Shown here: positions 14,901-23,365 of the stretch, one piece after another
Numbering within the stretch: the first letter of the stretch is position 1
Layout of the letters: each line of letters begins with the position of its first letter
Source of the DNA: Cytophagales bacterium
Lineage (GTDB): Bacteria > Bacteroidota > Bacteroidia > Cytophagales > UBA9547
Direction: 5' to 3'
Length of the DNA stretch: 35,362 bases
Assembly (NCBI GenBank): GCA_013297755.1
Contig: JAAFIH010000038.1
Span: forward strand, 1-35,362
Notes under the pieces: model-generated
Databases searched by the model: none
Seen by the model: only the letters and a program-made list of their open reading frames with translations
What the model was told of the DNA's origin: nothing
Translations under genes and position numbers: made by a program

Positions 14901-16167
14901 CTTTGCAGATGCTGCTAGAATTGTGATAAGAGGTAATCACTCGACTAATTTGCTCAATACTACTGCTCTCAGAAACACAAGCACCAATACATTAACTTTA
15001 GATTTAAAATCTGCTTTGTTTAATAAAAAGTACTTGATTGTTCAACTAAGAACACGCTATACCTCTAATATAACCTCTGATTATGGCGATTATATAGAAA
15101 TAGAACGACATGCCACTACCTTGCCCCCTACTGGTACTATTACCTATCTAGACCCAATATTTGCTAGAGGCAATGATAAACTGTGTCTTGGCAACAACGC
15201 TTATTTCTACACCAATGTTACAAGCACTGACAACAAATGGATATGGAAAATAGATGGCACAGAAGTGGCTACTACCCTAGAACCCAAACTAAAACTACCA
15301 GTAACATTGGCACACGATACCAAACAAGTAACCCTGCAAGTAAACGATGCTAATGGATGCCCTACTGCTATAACCCCTGCACTTACATCGGCAGCTATGG
15401 TAGTAAAAAACTACCAAGCTCCAATATTGGCTTATTATCAAACTTTTGTAAATGTGCCTGTATCTTACATTAGGTATGACAGACCAGGAGGAACTCTAGT
15501 AAACGACTGGGCTACCCAAATGTCTGTCATCAACACCAATGGCTTAGTAAATGCAGCTGTGGATGCTTGGTTTTGGTATGAGCAAAACAATCAAGTTTCA
15601 AACAACAGTACACTCAATTGCCAAGTATCTCAATCATCAAATATTTTAGCAATACCAGAAACACCATCTAGGGTAAATGGTTTTAATAAAATTACATCGC
15701 CTGCAAACAATACAGTGAAGCAGTTGCAACCTAGTGGCAAATACCAAGGGGGTGCACCAAACTTGCCTAACTTGAGTTGTAAATATATTGTGATGGCTTA
15801 TAAAAAATACATTACACCTAGTTTAAAAGAATGTTGGTCAGATCCTTATATTGTTATGACTGAAGGCCGTGCTGGCACAGGTGCACTTAGAAAAGAAATT
15901 TTAAATGAAACACCTGAGCTTGGTACTGAGTTAATATTAGAGCCTGTCGTTTATCCTAATCCTACTACTGGAATCATTCAAATAAAGCTACCAACTCAAA
16001 CTGGTACAATGAAAATTTACAATAATTTAGGTGTATTAGTTTTCACATTTTCATTAAGCACTTCTGATACTAGTATTGATTTAACTGAATTAACTAAAGG
16101 GGTATATACTTTAGAAATTATAACAGAAATTAATACAAGTTATGTTAAACTCGTTATATCAGAATAG
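11962..16167 (+). CDS. Large secreted protein with T9SS type A sorting domain
   Basis: Encodes 1401 aa from the ATG at 11962. The signal peptide is unusual. Its N-region is encoded by a heptanucleotide array and reads as TNYKLQI repeats, then comes the hydrophobic core PLFFIGLFFMTILGG and a likely cleavage near YSQ. The middle is a long series of beta-rich, Cys-containing segments without a domain I can name. The last 75 or so residues have the type A sorting pattern: VYPNPTTGIIQIKL, MKIYNNLGVLVF, LTELTKGVYTLEI and TSYVKLVISE. That domain directs export through the type IX system and is normally removed at the surface. An adhesin or surface role is inferred from size and architecture. It is followed after 6 bp by the type B protein gene. 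GC content changes sharply inside the gene: low before about 12.98 kb, high to about 15.89 kb, low in the sorting domain. Confidence 0.88.
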   Translation: MFTNYKLQITNYKLQITNYKFIKPLFFIGLFFMTILGGYSQNPSISSAKILCPLSNGQLQMKSSGVTKVKVEVKVGPFLNGNVPSNFILRPFNTKFGCTECLGGASCPGSLITSGELFIFPPQAITSTSVDPNGMVTQQFVIEMTPSSLIQGNYNGTQTQNMNLWFELYNTEETQCSVAAFTGNTNPVVNVVSGTLIGECPEQTPQVRQHANSIRTPAPNQVTKVCVTQNAKHHLDPPTGYPLEGTQKVLYCCKYLLDCKTHFTNYTLEKSNDASIYSIVDRQEDYYYLPEQTINQSLTSYRIKFSAPTGCIPGIDQHEAYYHQYTSGELRFFTSAYVYNPTIGNLANNNISVCAPASTLSITPPLMYGISNDDLIYTWTLPQGLTFTNGTRTYSAVGANSVSVLPINFGNNQAPTSEIVQLSIEWLSPCGRRDQISKSFDVNYLLNNQAPGNLRVQSITPHSGQYYDNGGVIYAGKQFCNSKPIFLESTSMSFESNNMMREWEFSDANGVIDPSLYELIATYSSLEKNLPVAQRTQTITNKRTVSFRPLDTYFTTRKVVQASINVRHRAKSACAVSPWSTSLNGVRIMQFFNDNANLPDYTVSFGSFINPTRLHQGTNITFNTNLLGKVDVAWKFYFNNRFLVPNVDYIVVSTNSNGTQTTINFNNNIFGNAPQPNAANIDISYDATFVGTCGKKTSQTKTFLLINSVTKQVSASAVNMIGKCTSFNRANSVTFTIPDDFYVATNFNLYRSNNGLRGASLNLFNMTNVLDVATNTWICTGNIDDSNASLPSFFDVEMSVLYGTKTSNRMTVNRIFTGIKNARYALPRLTADAKVFTIGQDPLAKNSHTFSVPVSNNYNRVVWTFEDVNTNVVYPSNLYTILPNDPSAASVKVEFENLTQQWLSLRAKATLIDEVDNCGNKSVTKDFTLVNFPPLEPSAPTITNPKANNQYCQSDILNLETVNNPAAIGYTWYVRGSDISFADAARIVIRGNHSTNLLNTTALRNTSTNTLTLDLKSALFNKKYLIVQLRTRYTSNITSDYGDYIEIERHATTLPPTGTITYLDPIFARGNDKLCLGNNAYFYTNVTSTDNKWIWKIDGTEVATTLEPKLKLPVTLAHDTKQVTLQVNDANGCPTAITPALTSAAMVVKNYQAPILAYYQTFVNVPVSYIRYDRPGGTLVNDWATQMSVINTNGLVNAAVDAWFWYEQNNQVSNNSTLNCQVSQSSNILAIPETPSRVNGFNKITSPANNTVKQLQPSGKYQGGAPNLPNLSCKYIVMAYKKYITPSLKECWSDPYIVMTEGRAGTGALRKEILNETPELGTELILEPVVYPNPTTGIIQIKLPTQTGTMKIYNNLGVLVFTFSLSTSDTSIDLTELTKGVYTLEIITEINTSYVKLVISE
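11968..12023 (+). repeat. Heptanucleotide array (ACAAATT), 8 units, inside the signal-peptide coding region
   Basis: Eight perfect ACAAATT units start two codons after the ATG and span 56 bp. Because 7 is not a multiple of 3, gain or loss of one unit would shift the frame and abolish the protein. A change of three units would keep it and only lengthen or shorten the TNYKLQI stretch of the signal peptide N-region. Confidence 0.97.
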
Positions 16168-16173
16168 ATTTTG

Positions 16174-19100
16174 ATGTTTAGTTTACTGTCATTTAAGCCA
16201 TACTTTATCAAAAAGTATGGCTTAATTTTATGCTTATTTTTTTATTATTGGTGCAATGCCCAACTTGAAAACAGTAACTTGATTTTAAATTCAAGATATA
16301 GTTTAAAATTTAGTAGCAACACTACCTATCCAGTACTTGATTCTGCAAACTATGGAACCAATGTATATCCTATTAATTTATTTCAGTATGAAGGCGTTCA
16401 ATCTATTTCTAACAAAAAAGGCAATTTAATTTTTTATACAGATGGAAAGTTTGTTTGGGATAGCACTTTCAATATTATGCAAAATGGGACTTTAACTGGA
16501 CTAAAAAACAATTATAGTTTAGACTTTTATTTTATTGCCCATTCGATAATATTACCTAATTTAAATAATGAAAATCAATATTACATAATTACAAATGATC
16601 ATATAAATAAAAAAAATTCAATTTCTATTGTAGATATGTCATTAAATAAAAATAAAGGTGGAATATTAGAAAATCAAAAAATGTTTCTTTTTACAAATGA
16701 ATATTTTGAAAATTTTAATGCAATAGCTTCAGATAGTTGCAGAGGTATATGGTTAATTGGACAAAATAACAATAGAATTAAAGTTTTTAAACTACATGCA
16801 GATGGAATTAAGTTAAGCCATACAATCAATACTAATTCAAGAAGTAGTGAAGGATTAATTTATAATAATCAAGTTAGTTATGATGGCAGTCTATTTCCTA
16901 AATTAACTGAAATTAATGGAAAAAATATAATAGAAATTTATGAATTTAACAAAAAAAATGGATATTTTAATATTTTTCCAAAATACACAATTAACTTTAA
17001 CTTACTAACTTTAACTTCAAATAATCTATTTTATAATCCTCCAAAAACATTTTTTATCTCAAAAAAAAACACCTATTTATATTTTGGAATAATGGATGAA
17101 AAAGATTATCTTAAACCTAAATTATTTAGAGTCAATTTAAAAACTTTACCAATTTCATCAAGTCTAGAACTACTAGATAGCAATAATTTATCAATAAATT
17201 ATTATTTGGCAAAAGATGGAAAAGTTTATAAAAGTAGAGTATTTACAAATTCAAATAATTTATACCCCCCTAATATCAGTTATGGTAACATAGAAGTTAT
17301 TGACGACCCTGATTCTCCTAATTTATCATTTGAAAACTACAGTAAAGTATTATATACATTTGACAAAAGAAAACTTCCAAACATGCCTTACCAAGGCTTG
17401 GTCAATTATTATGGCAAAGCACAAGTTCGCCCACGCATAACGCTACCAACCCAACAGGTGTGTACCCAGACGCCATTTGTGCTAAGTGCAGATGTGTCGA
17501 GCCTGCCAGGGGTGCAGTCGGGCAAGCAAATGTGGTACCTCAACGACACCACAAACGATAGCTACGACCCTACAAAAATAATAAGTTTTAGTCCCAACGA
17601 CAACTTTAGTTTCGACACGCCAGGGGTGTATAAACTATCTTTTCGCCACGAAGAGTGTATGGAGCATACTACTATCACAGTAACATCGCCAGTAGTAGCC
17701 AATGTGCCACCCCAAAACACCATTTGTGAGGGTTCGCCACTGGTGCTTACCACATCTGGCAGCGTATTTGTGGCCAAAGACAATGCCCCAGTGGCCCATC
17801 CTGTATCTATTTCTGGTATATATAGTTATACATTTGCTGGCTGTGGCACCGTAAGTGGTGTTTTTGAGCTTTCTCAAATCAATAAACCAAGCGTGGCTAT
17901 GCCTGCCAAGATAGCAACTTGTGTGGACGAAAAAGTAGCCCTCAACCCAAGTTTCAATACCAGTACAGGCCAAAATATACGTTGGAGTACAGGTGCTACT
18001 ACCCCTACAATAACAGTAAATGGGGCTGGTTTTTATACAATTACAGTAAGTAATGCTTGTTTTAAGGAGCAAAAAACGACTCAAGTAAGTTACAATGAAA
18101 AAACCAAAAATTTACCACTACTCGACACCCTTTGCGAGGGCAAAATACTTTTGCTTACTACCACAGGCTCAGTATTGGTGGCCAAAGACAACATAGTAGT
18201 AAATCCATCCCTAACAACTGGAGGTTTTTATAGCTACACACTTTTGGGCTGCAATACCACCACAGGCACATTTACCCTTACCCACATAGCCAAACCCAAC
18301 CTCAGTATGCCCACCAGCATCGTGGGCTGTGTGCCACAGCAAGTACTAATTTTGCCAAGTTTCAGCACCAGTGTGGGGCAAAACCTAGTGTGGAGCAATG
18401 GCTCTACTTTGCCAAATATAACGGTTGGTGGGGCTGGTTTTTATACAATGACAGTAAGCAATGCTTGTTTTAAGGAGCAAAAAACTACCCAAGTGCAGTT
18501 TTATCAAAAACCTATACTGCAGCAACCCACCCAAGACACCACCCTGTGTCAAGGCCAAAAAATAGAAATAAATGCTACCGAAAATGTATTTGCCAAAGAC
18601 ATGAATAGTAATAAAACGTATAACTTTGGCACAAAAGCCATCATCACAATAGCTGGCAACTATGCCCTACAAGCCAGCAATGCGTGCTACACCACCACTG
18701 GCAGTTTGGCACTACAAATAGACAATATACCCCAATTTGCCACACCCAACGACACTACCTTGTGCGATGAAACCAGTTTGGCTACAACAGTACTAAGTAA
18801 TAATAGTCCAAATACAAGCATAGTATGGCTCGACAATAGCAGCACCCAAAACAGCCGCACGATAAGCCAAGCAGGCAGGTACGAAGTAGTAGTAAAAAAT
18901 GCTTGTGGCGAATATAAAAAAGCATTTAATATTACATTTGCAAGTACAGGCATAGGATATAAAGGCACCAATATATTTACCCCCAATGGCGATGGCAAAA
19001 ACGATGAATGGCAGCCAGTAAGCCAACTGGCCGACAGCTATCAGTTGCAGATCCACAATCGTTGGGGTTTGGTTGTGCATCAATCAACAGAATGGAATGA

Positions 19101-19212
19101 GCCTTGGCTAGCCACCAATAGCCCAGATGGCCTGTATTTTTACCACATTTCGTACACAGATTGCAACAAACAACCCAAAAGCATCAAAGGCTGGGTAGAA
19201 GTGCTAAGGTAA
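16174..19212 (+). CDS. Large secreted protein with T9SS type B (gliding motility-associated) sorting domain
   Basis: Encodes 1012 aa from the ATG at 16174; a TTG directly before it is less likely. The signal peptide has the core YGLILCLFFYYWCNAQ. Residues about 25-400 look like a beta-propeller region: the stretch SNKKGNLIFYTDGKFVWDS is typical of the N-terminal part of many type B proteins. A PKD/Ig-like Cys-rich region follows with two tandem 136-aa repeats (about 511-782). The last 85 residues are the type B domain (CHU_C/TIGR04131-like): NIFTPNGDGKNDEW, LQIHNRWGLVVHQS, PDGLYFYHISY and KGWVEVLR. Such proteins are exported by the type IX system and typically stay on the surface. It lies 6 bp after the type A gene, so an operon is likely. 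Composition jumps from very AT-rich (13 G/C in 60 bases at 16501) to about 48% (29 of 60 at 18121), with the break near 17.39 kb. Confidence 0.9.
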   Translation: MFSLLSFKPYFIKKYGLILCLFFYYWCNAQLENSNLILNSRYSLKFSSNTTYPVLDSANYGTNVYPINLFQYEGVQSISNKKGNLIFYTDGKFVWDSTFNIMQNGTLTGLKNNYSLDFYFIAHSIILPNLNNENQYYIITNDHINKKNSISIVDMSLNKNKGGILENQKMFLFTNEYFENFNAIASDSCRGIWLIGQNNNRIKVFKLHADGIKLSHTINTNSRSSEGLIYNNQVSYDGSLFPKLTEINGKNIIEIYEFNKKNGYFNIFPKYTINFNLLTLTSNNLFYNPPKTFFISKKNTYLYFGIMDEKDYLKPKLFRVNLKTLPISSSLELLDSNNLSINYYLAKDGKVYKSRVFTNSNNLYPPNISYGNIEVIDDPDSPNLSFENYSKVLYTFDKRKLPNMPYQGLVNYYGKAQVRPRITLPTQQVCTQTPFVLSADVSSLPGVQSGKQMWYLNDTTNDSYDPTKIISFSPNDNFSFDTPGVYKLSFRHEECMEHTTITVTSPVVANVPPQNTICEGSPLVLTTSGSVFVAKDNAPVAHPVSISGIYSYTFAGCGTVSGVFELSQINKPSVAMPAKIATCVDEKVALNPSFNTSTGQNIRWSTGATTPTITVNGAGFYTITVSNACFKEQKTTQVSYNEKTKNLPLLDTLCEGKILLLTTTGSVLVAKDNIVVNPSLTTGGFYSYTLLGCNTTTGTFTLTHIAKPNLSMPTSIVGCVPQQVLILPSFSTSVGQNLVWSNGSTLPNITVGGAGFYTMTVSNACFKEQKTTQVQFYQKPILQQPTQDTTLCQGQKIEINATENVFAKDMNSNKTYNFGTKAIITIAGNYALQASNACYTTTGSLALQIDNIPQFATPNDTTLCDETSLATTVLSNNSPNTSIVWLDNSSTQNSRTISQAGRYEVVVKNACGEYKKAFNITFASTGIGYKGTNIFTPNGDGKNDEWQPVSQLADSYQLQIHNRWGLVVHQSTEWNEPWLATNSPDGLYFYHISYTDCNKQPKSIKGWVEVLR
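17704..18519 (+). repeat. Two tandem 408-bp (136-aa) repeats within the type B protein gene
   Basis: Units 17704-18111 and 18112-18519 align over their whole length with a constant 408-bp offset. Matching residues include CEG..LVLTT-GSV.VAKDN, YSYT..GC.T..G.F.L, P..MP..I..CV, SFSTS.GQN..WS.G.T.P.ITV, and GAGFYT-TVSNACFKEQKTTQV. The last block (18022-18084 versus 18430-18492) is almost identical at the DNA level, while the first half has diverged. This suggests local homogenisation by recombination. Confidence 0.85.
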
Positions 19213-19658
19213 AAGGGGGGAGTCGAAAATTCAACAAAAGATTGTAATTTTTAGTAAAAAAGGATATATTTGCAAAGGTGCTTCAATGTAATTTAAAGAT
19301 TTCATAGAAATGAACCAGTGCAAAAGCATTTAAAAATATCATAGATTTAAAAAGAATAATATTACTTTAAAAAATATTGTTTTAAAAAATGGTAGCTTCA
19401 AAAGACTTTCCCTCTCTTGGATTCTGTGGCTTCTTAACAGAAATTGAGTTGGGGTAAAGCTTGAAAAAACGGATAATTATTTTAAAAAAATCTTTAATTG
19501 ATTTGCACCTTGCGATTTATACGCCTATACCTGATAAAGTATTTTCCCTTTTCATTTTTTTGATTTCGGTCTTAGAGCACCCTTTTTGAAACAAAAAATA
19601 GCTTTTATGATTCCTAAAATTGCTTTATTTGATGTACGTAGAAAAAAAATAGTGAATA
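19213..19658. other. Non-coding stretch after the type B protein gene
   Basis: AT-rich sequence with no supported gene, no convincing terminator hairpin and no recognisable RNA. Its only frame of note is 26 codons (19607-19687) and it overlaps the promoter-like site that follows. I see nothing else in it. Confidence 0.5.
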
Positions 19659-19692
19659 TTTGCCAAACCAAAAATTTTATTCCTTAGATTTG
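19659..19692 (+). promoter_or_regulatory. Probable promoter for the small ORF and leuD
   Basis: TTTG at 19659-19662 and TAGATTTG at 19685-19692 match the Bacteroidota -33 and -7 elements with a 22-bp spacer. The predicted start near 19699 leaves a leader of about 160 nt before the small ORF, which includes the heptamer array at 19779-19820. Confidence 0.45.
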
Positions 19693-19778
19693 CAAAATTC
19701 AAGCAAAAATTTGAAAATATAGATATTTTTGTACAACAAAAAAATCAGTATTACATCAAAATTAACTAAAAATAAAAT

Positions 19779-19820
19779 ACACATTACACATTACGCATTA
19801 CACATTACACATTACGCATT
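19779..19820. repeat. Heptanucleotide array, 6 units (ACACATT, ACACATT, ACGCATT, repeated twice)
   Basis: Six 7-bp units form two copies of a 21-bp higher-order unit. The unit sequence is closely related to the array at 10627-10724. It lies in the presumed leader of the small ORF/leuD transcript. Confidence 0.9.
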
Positions 19821-19861
19821 AAAAATTAAAAAACTTTCATTAAAAAACAATTTAACAAAAA

Positions 19862-19969
19862 ATGGGCTCATTAATTAGTTTAGTCATCAATTCAGTATTT
19901 TCAAAAACAGGTTTAATTGCTATTGGAGCTTTTTTGGCTTTAGTTATCTTAATTAAAATTATATTCTAA
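19862..19969 (+). CDS. Small hydrophobic protein, 35 aa (hypothetical)
   Basis: The ATG at 19862 to TAA at 19967 encodes [20 protein letters not shown] followed by [16 protein letters not shown] single hydrophobic segment of about 18 residues would span the inner membrane. The peptide has no basic cluster and ends on the hydrophobic stretch. It lies 20 bp upstream of leuD on the same strand and downstream of a promoter-like site, so it could be a co-translated leader or a stand-alone small membrane protein. I do not recognise a family, and chance cannot be excluded at this length in AT-rich DNA. Confidence 0.4.
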   Translation: MGSLISLVINSVFSKTGLIAIGAFLALVILIKIIF

Positions 19970-19989
19970 AAAACCTAAATATTACTCCT

Positions 19990-20586
19990 TTGTCTGACAA
20001 AAAGTTTATTACACTTACATCAACGGCAGTGCCAGTAGCTATCGAAAACATAGATACAGACCAAATTATACCTGCCCGATTTCTAAAAGCCACTACTCGA
20101 GAAGGCTTTGGCAACAATCTATTCAGAGATTGGCGTTTTGCGGCCGATGGTTCCGAAATCAAAGATTTTGTATTAAACAATCCTTTGTACAAAGGACAAA
20201 TATTGGTAGCTGGCAAAAATTTTGGTTGTGGTAGCAGCCGAGAGCATGCTGCTTGGGCCATTGCTGATTATGGTTTCAAGGTAGTAATTTCGAGTTTTTT
20301 TGCAGATATTTTCAAAAACAATGCACTCAACAACTTTATTTTGCCCATCCAAGTATCAGATTCCTATTTGGCAAAATTGTTTATGGCCATAGATAAAAAT
20401 CCTAGTGCTGCATTTGAAATAAATTTAGAATTGCAAACAATTACGATACTATCAACAGCCGAAACAGAGCATTTTGACATCAATACTTACAAAAAAACTT
20501 GCTTAATCAATGGTTACGATGACATAGATTATCTATTGTCGCTCAAAGAAAATGTCATTCAATACGAGAAATCAAAACCATATTAA
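19990..20586 (+). CDS. leuD: 3-isopropylmalate dehydratase small subunit LeuD
   Basis: With LeuC, this subunit isomerises 2-isopropylmalate to 3-isopropylmalate in leucine synthesis. The 198-aa length is normal. The N-terminal pattern [18 protein letters not shown] (residues 16-33) and the substrate-loop motif [15 protein letters not shown] (77-91) identify it. The SSREHA part separates it from unrelated swivelling domains, although homoaconitase small subunits look similar. Translation probably begins at the TTG at 19990, since there is no nearby in-frame ATG and the next residues fit the family start. Bacteroidota usually keep leuC, leuD, leuA and leuB together. Here none of the partners is in the window, so leuD is detached from its pathway genes. 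Confidence 0.9.
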   Translation: MSDKKFITLTSTAVPVAIENIDTDQIIPARFLKATTREGFGNNLFRDWRFAADGSEIKDFVLNNPLYKGQILVAGKNFGCGSSREHAAWAIADYGFKVVISSFFADIFKNNALNNFILPIQVSDSYLAKLFMAIDKNPSAAFEINLELQTITILSTAETEHFDINTYKKTCLINGYDDIDYLLSLKENVIQYEKSKPY

Positions 20587-20697
20587 GCCACTTGCGTATC
20601 TACTAATACTTAGGCCAAGTTTAGATTAAAGAAAATAATCAATTTTAAATTCTACTTTTTAGTTTATATTTTAACAAAAATTTAATAAAATATTATC

Positions 20698-21270
20698 ATG
20701 CTGAACATAGTAATTTTTGGTCCACCAGGTGCTGGCAAAGGCACACAAAGCCAAAATCTGATTGATACCTACCATTTGGCACACATTTCTACTGGCGATG
20801 TGTTTAGGGCACATATCAAAAACGAAACCGATCTTGGCAAAAAAGTAAAAGAATTGTTGGCCAATGGAGTACTGGTACCCGATTCTATTACTATATCGAT
20901 GCTAGAAGAAGAAGTTAAAAAAAATCCTGAAGCCAAAGGTTTTATTTTTGATGGATTTCCTAGAACTGTGCCTCAAGCCGAAGCATTAGACGCTTTTCTT
21001 ACCAAAATAGGCACTGCTATTTCGGTTGTAGTGGCCTTGGATGTAGACCAAGACGAACTAAAAAGACGAATAGCCGAACGTAAAAAAATCGAAAATCGTG
21101 CAGACGATGCCGAAGACAAGCTCCTCAAACGAATAGACGAGTATTTTACCAAAACTGTACATGTATTACCTTACTACAAAAATCAAGGAAAATTACATTC
21201 AATAAATGGCATAGGCAAAGTAGAAGACATTTTTGCATCTATTGCCAAAGCCGTAAACACTGTTAAATAA
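20698..21270 (+). CDS. adk: Adenylate kinase
   Basis: Interconverts ATP + AMP and 2 ADP in the cytoplasm. The 190-aa protein is the short type without a zinc-binding LID. The P-loop GPPGAGKGT is at residues 8-16, the AMP-binding HISTGDVFRAHI at about 30-41, and FDGFPRTVPQAEAL at about 84-97. A short LID (RKKIENRADD, near 129-138) replaces the four-Cys LID. The start at the ATG at 20698 is clear. It lies 111 bp after leuD and 6 bp before the DUF4286 gene, with which it is probably co-transcribed. Nothing abnormal. Confidence 0.96.
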   Translation: MLNIVIFGPPGAGKGTQSQNLIDTYHLAHISTGDVFRAHIKNETDLGKKVKELLANGVLVPDSITISMLEEEVKKNPEAKGFIFDGFPRTVPQAEALDAFLTKIGTAISVVVALDVDQDELKRRIAERKKIENRADDAEDKLLKRIDEYFTKTVHVLPYYKNQGKLHSINGIGKVEDIFASIAKAVNTVK

Positions 21271-21276
21271 GTTATT

Positions 21277-21585
21277 TTGTATACTTTTAATCAATCATTT
21301 AACGTGTCGCCCGAAGTATTGGCTATTTGGAAAACTTGGGTCAGAGATACTTACATTCCTCACGTGATGCAAAGTGGTTTTTTTGAAAATTATAAAGTTT
21401 TAAAATTAATCACTACCATAGAGGACTTCGACAATACTTATGCTATTCAGTTTGTAACCTCAAAAGTATCTCAAATGGAAGAGTTAGCTCAGCTTTTTGA
21501 ACTTGATTTTGAGTTTATGATAGCTACAAAATTTGGTGAAAAAGTGCTTTTTTTTAGGTCTTTGCTTCAAGATATTGATCTTTAG
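21277..21585 (+). CDS. DUF4286 family protein
   Basis: A 102-aa single-domain protein with the pattern YTFNQSFNVSPEVLAIWKTW.RDTYIPHVM.SG.F, then YAIQFV and a terminal GEKVLFFRSLL. I recognise this as DUF4286, a small alpha/beta domain with a ferredoxin-like look, common in Bacteroidota and of unknown function. The family often begins with two hydrophobic residues and Tyr, so translation probably starts at the TTG at 21277, directly after the adk stop. Its stop lies only 5 bp from the stop of the convergent glycosyltransferase gene, leaving no room for a separate terminator. Confidence 0.8.
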   Translation: MYTFNQSFNVSPEVLAIWKTWVRDTYIPHVMQSGFFENYKVLKLITTIEDFDNTYAIQFVTSKVSQMEELAQLFELDFEFMIATKFGEKVLFFRSLLQDIDL

Positions 21586-21590
21586 TAGTT

Positions 21591-23219
21591 CTAAAACCTT
21601 GTTTGAACATACAAAGTGTCGATTTTGTAGGGAATAAATCGCTGATATGGATATTTTTTGTATATTTTTAAGTTTTCGACTTTTGGTTGAAAAGTCAGAA
21701 TAAAATCCCAGTTGCCTGCCCCAAACGTATTTCTATATTCGATTGCGTCTTGGTGTTTATAATTTTGCCATCCCCACATATCTACTCCTGCGTGTATGCG
21801 AAGATGGCTTGTATTTTCAGTTTCTAATAATTGGTTGTAAATATGGCTTCGGGTATTGTTCCATTCAAAATAATCACGTGTAGTAAGCAAACTAAATAAA
21901 CCCATGACTATTAAAAATGATAAAATGTAGTAATAATTAAGTTTTTTATTTCCAAAATAAACAAATATAAAAATTGTAGCTAAAAATACAGGCATGATGT
22001 ATCTATCCATAAAACCATCCGAAAAAGCCATCATAAAAGAATAAGTGATATAAGAAAAAAGTCCCATTTGTGGTAAAAAAAATTTACTTTGAATAATATT
22101 TTTTAGGTTTTTTATTTTAAAATACATCAAAAAAATAAACATCCAGGCTCCCACAAGAGCAAGTATTTTAAAAAATAAGGCCACTTTAGGATATTGATTG
22201 TAATCGGTTTGGGGATTAGGAATAAAATTATCGTATAAAATTTGAGCTCCTACACTTACGTTACTCTTTACGTTGTGGCATGGAAAACTAGGAAATGCCC
22301 TCAGTGAACAAATAAGTAATGGACTACAATATAATATCACTTTTAAAAAATCTTTTTTAGTAATATTTTTTAATTCATCATATAAATAAATACCTGAAAA
22401 TGGCATTAAAAATAAACCTGAATAAAACAAATATAAACTTAGTCTATGATAAAACGAAAAACAAATTTGAGGTATTTTTTGGAATCCAGTCAAAATCAAA
22501 TCTGCAGGTTTAAAATAGTTATTTATCTTGTTTTCGGATACCACAAGCCAGTATTCGTAGAGCTGAAGCGTGAGTATGGCAACCAAAAAAATCAAACCAG
22601 ACAATAGTATAAGTCTTTTGTTTTTGCTAAGAACCGCAATTACTACTAATGAAATAGGTAAATATAACCCAATCTGTCGTGTCAAAATAAGTAATATTGT
22701 AAAAATAACTGACAAAAATATTGCCAAAAAGTTATTATTATTTATAAAAACTAATTGGTAATAGTAAATTGTAAAAATTGCTATACTAAGGCAAGTTACA
22801 TCTGTCATAAATGAATTAGACAACGACAAAACTAAAGGATTGAAAACATAAAAAAGGGTAAGAAAAAGACCTAAAGTAGCATTGCTATTTCGGGTAATAA
22901 GTTTGTATAGCACCATGCATGCAACCACATGCAAGCTAAGTACCGAAAGTCGTAAAACAAAAAAAGAAAAACCAAAAAACTTACTAAAAATAAAACCCCA
23001 AATAAGTTGTGTTACCAATGTCATAGAGCCCCAATTGACTAATTTTAGTGGTAGTCCTTTCACTAAATCTCTTACAGGAATGGCATAGCACCAATCATCG
23101 TTGAGCGGGAAATTGCCAAATGGCGATACTATAATTTCTATTAAAAAAATACAAAAAATAAGAATAAAATAATGGATGTTAAATTTTGAGAGTATCAAAA
23201 TAATTAATTTTTGATGCAA
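21591..23219 (-). CDS. Membrane glycosyltransferase, GT39/PMT-like (GT-C fold)
   Basis: A 542-aa integral membrane protein with about 11-12 hydrophobic segments. An N-terminal helix is followed by a periplasmic loop with GNFPLNDDWCYA (about 34-46). The acidic pair there matches the catalytic position of GT-C enzymes of the ArnT/PMT group, which use polyprenyl-phosphate sugars. The C-terminal 80 or so residues form a soluble domain. Substrate and acceptor cannot be read from the sequence; lipid or protein glycosylation at the outer side of the inner membrane is inferred. The first Met at 23219 leads into a hydrophobic helix. A later Met is not obvious, though the N-terminus could be shorter. 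It stands alone. Confidence 0.75.
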   Translation of the reverse strand: MHQKLIILILSKFNIHYFILIFCIFLIEIIVSPFGNFPLNDDWCYAIPVRDLVKGLPLKLVNWGSMTLVTQLIWGFIFSKFFGFSFFVLRLSVLSLHVVACMVLYKLITRNSNATLGLFLTLFYVFNPLVLSLSNSFMTDVTCLSIAIFTIYYYQLVFINNNNFLAIFLSVIFTILLILTRQIGLYLPISLVVIAVLSKNKRLILLSGLIFLVAILTLQLYEYWLVVSENKINNYFKPADLILTGFQKIPQICFSFYHRLSLYLFYSGLFLMPFSGIYLYDELKNITKKDFLKVILYCSPLLICSLRAFPSFPCHNVKSNVSVGAQILYDNFIPNPQTDYNQYPKVALFFKILALVGAWMFIFLMYFKIKNLKNIIQSKFFLPQMGLFSYITYSFMMAFSDGFMDRYIMPVFLATIFIFVYFGNKKLNYYYILSFLIVMGLFSLLTTRDYFEWNNTRSHIYNQLLETENTSHLRIHAGVDMWGWQNYKHQDAIEYRNTFGAGNWDFILTFQPKVENLKIYKKYPYQRFIPYKIDTLYVQTRF

Positions 23220-23365
23220 TAATACAAAAATTTGGATTCAAACTATTAAAAATGATTGGGTTTTGAAAAATTGAATCTAAAAGGGAGTAAAAAGTATTAT
23301 AAATTATATTTTATTACCAAAAAATTATCTATTTTTAGCAAATAAGCAAATGATAAACTATAAAA

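Noticed and set aside
19607-19687. A 26-codon ORF starting MIPKIALFDV
   Set aside because: Too short, unsupported by context, and it overlaps the promoter-like TAGATTTG at 19685-19692.
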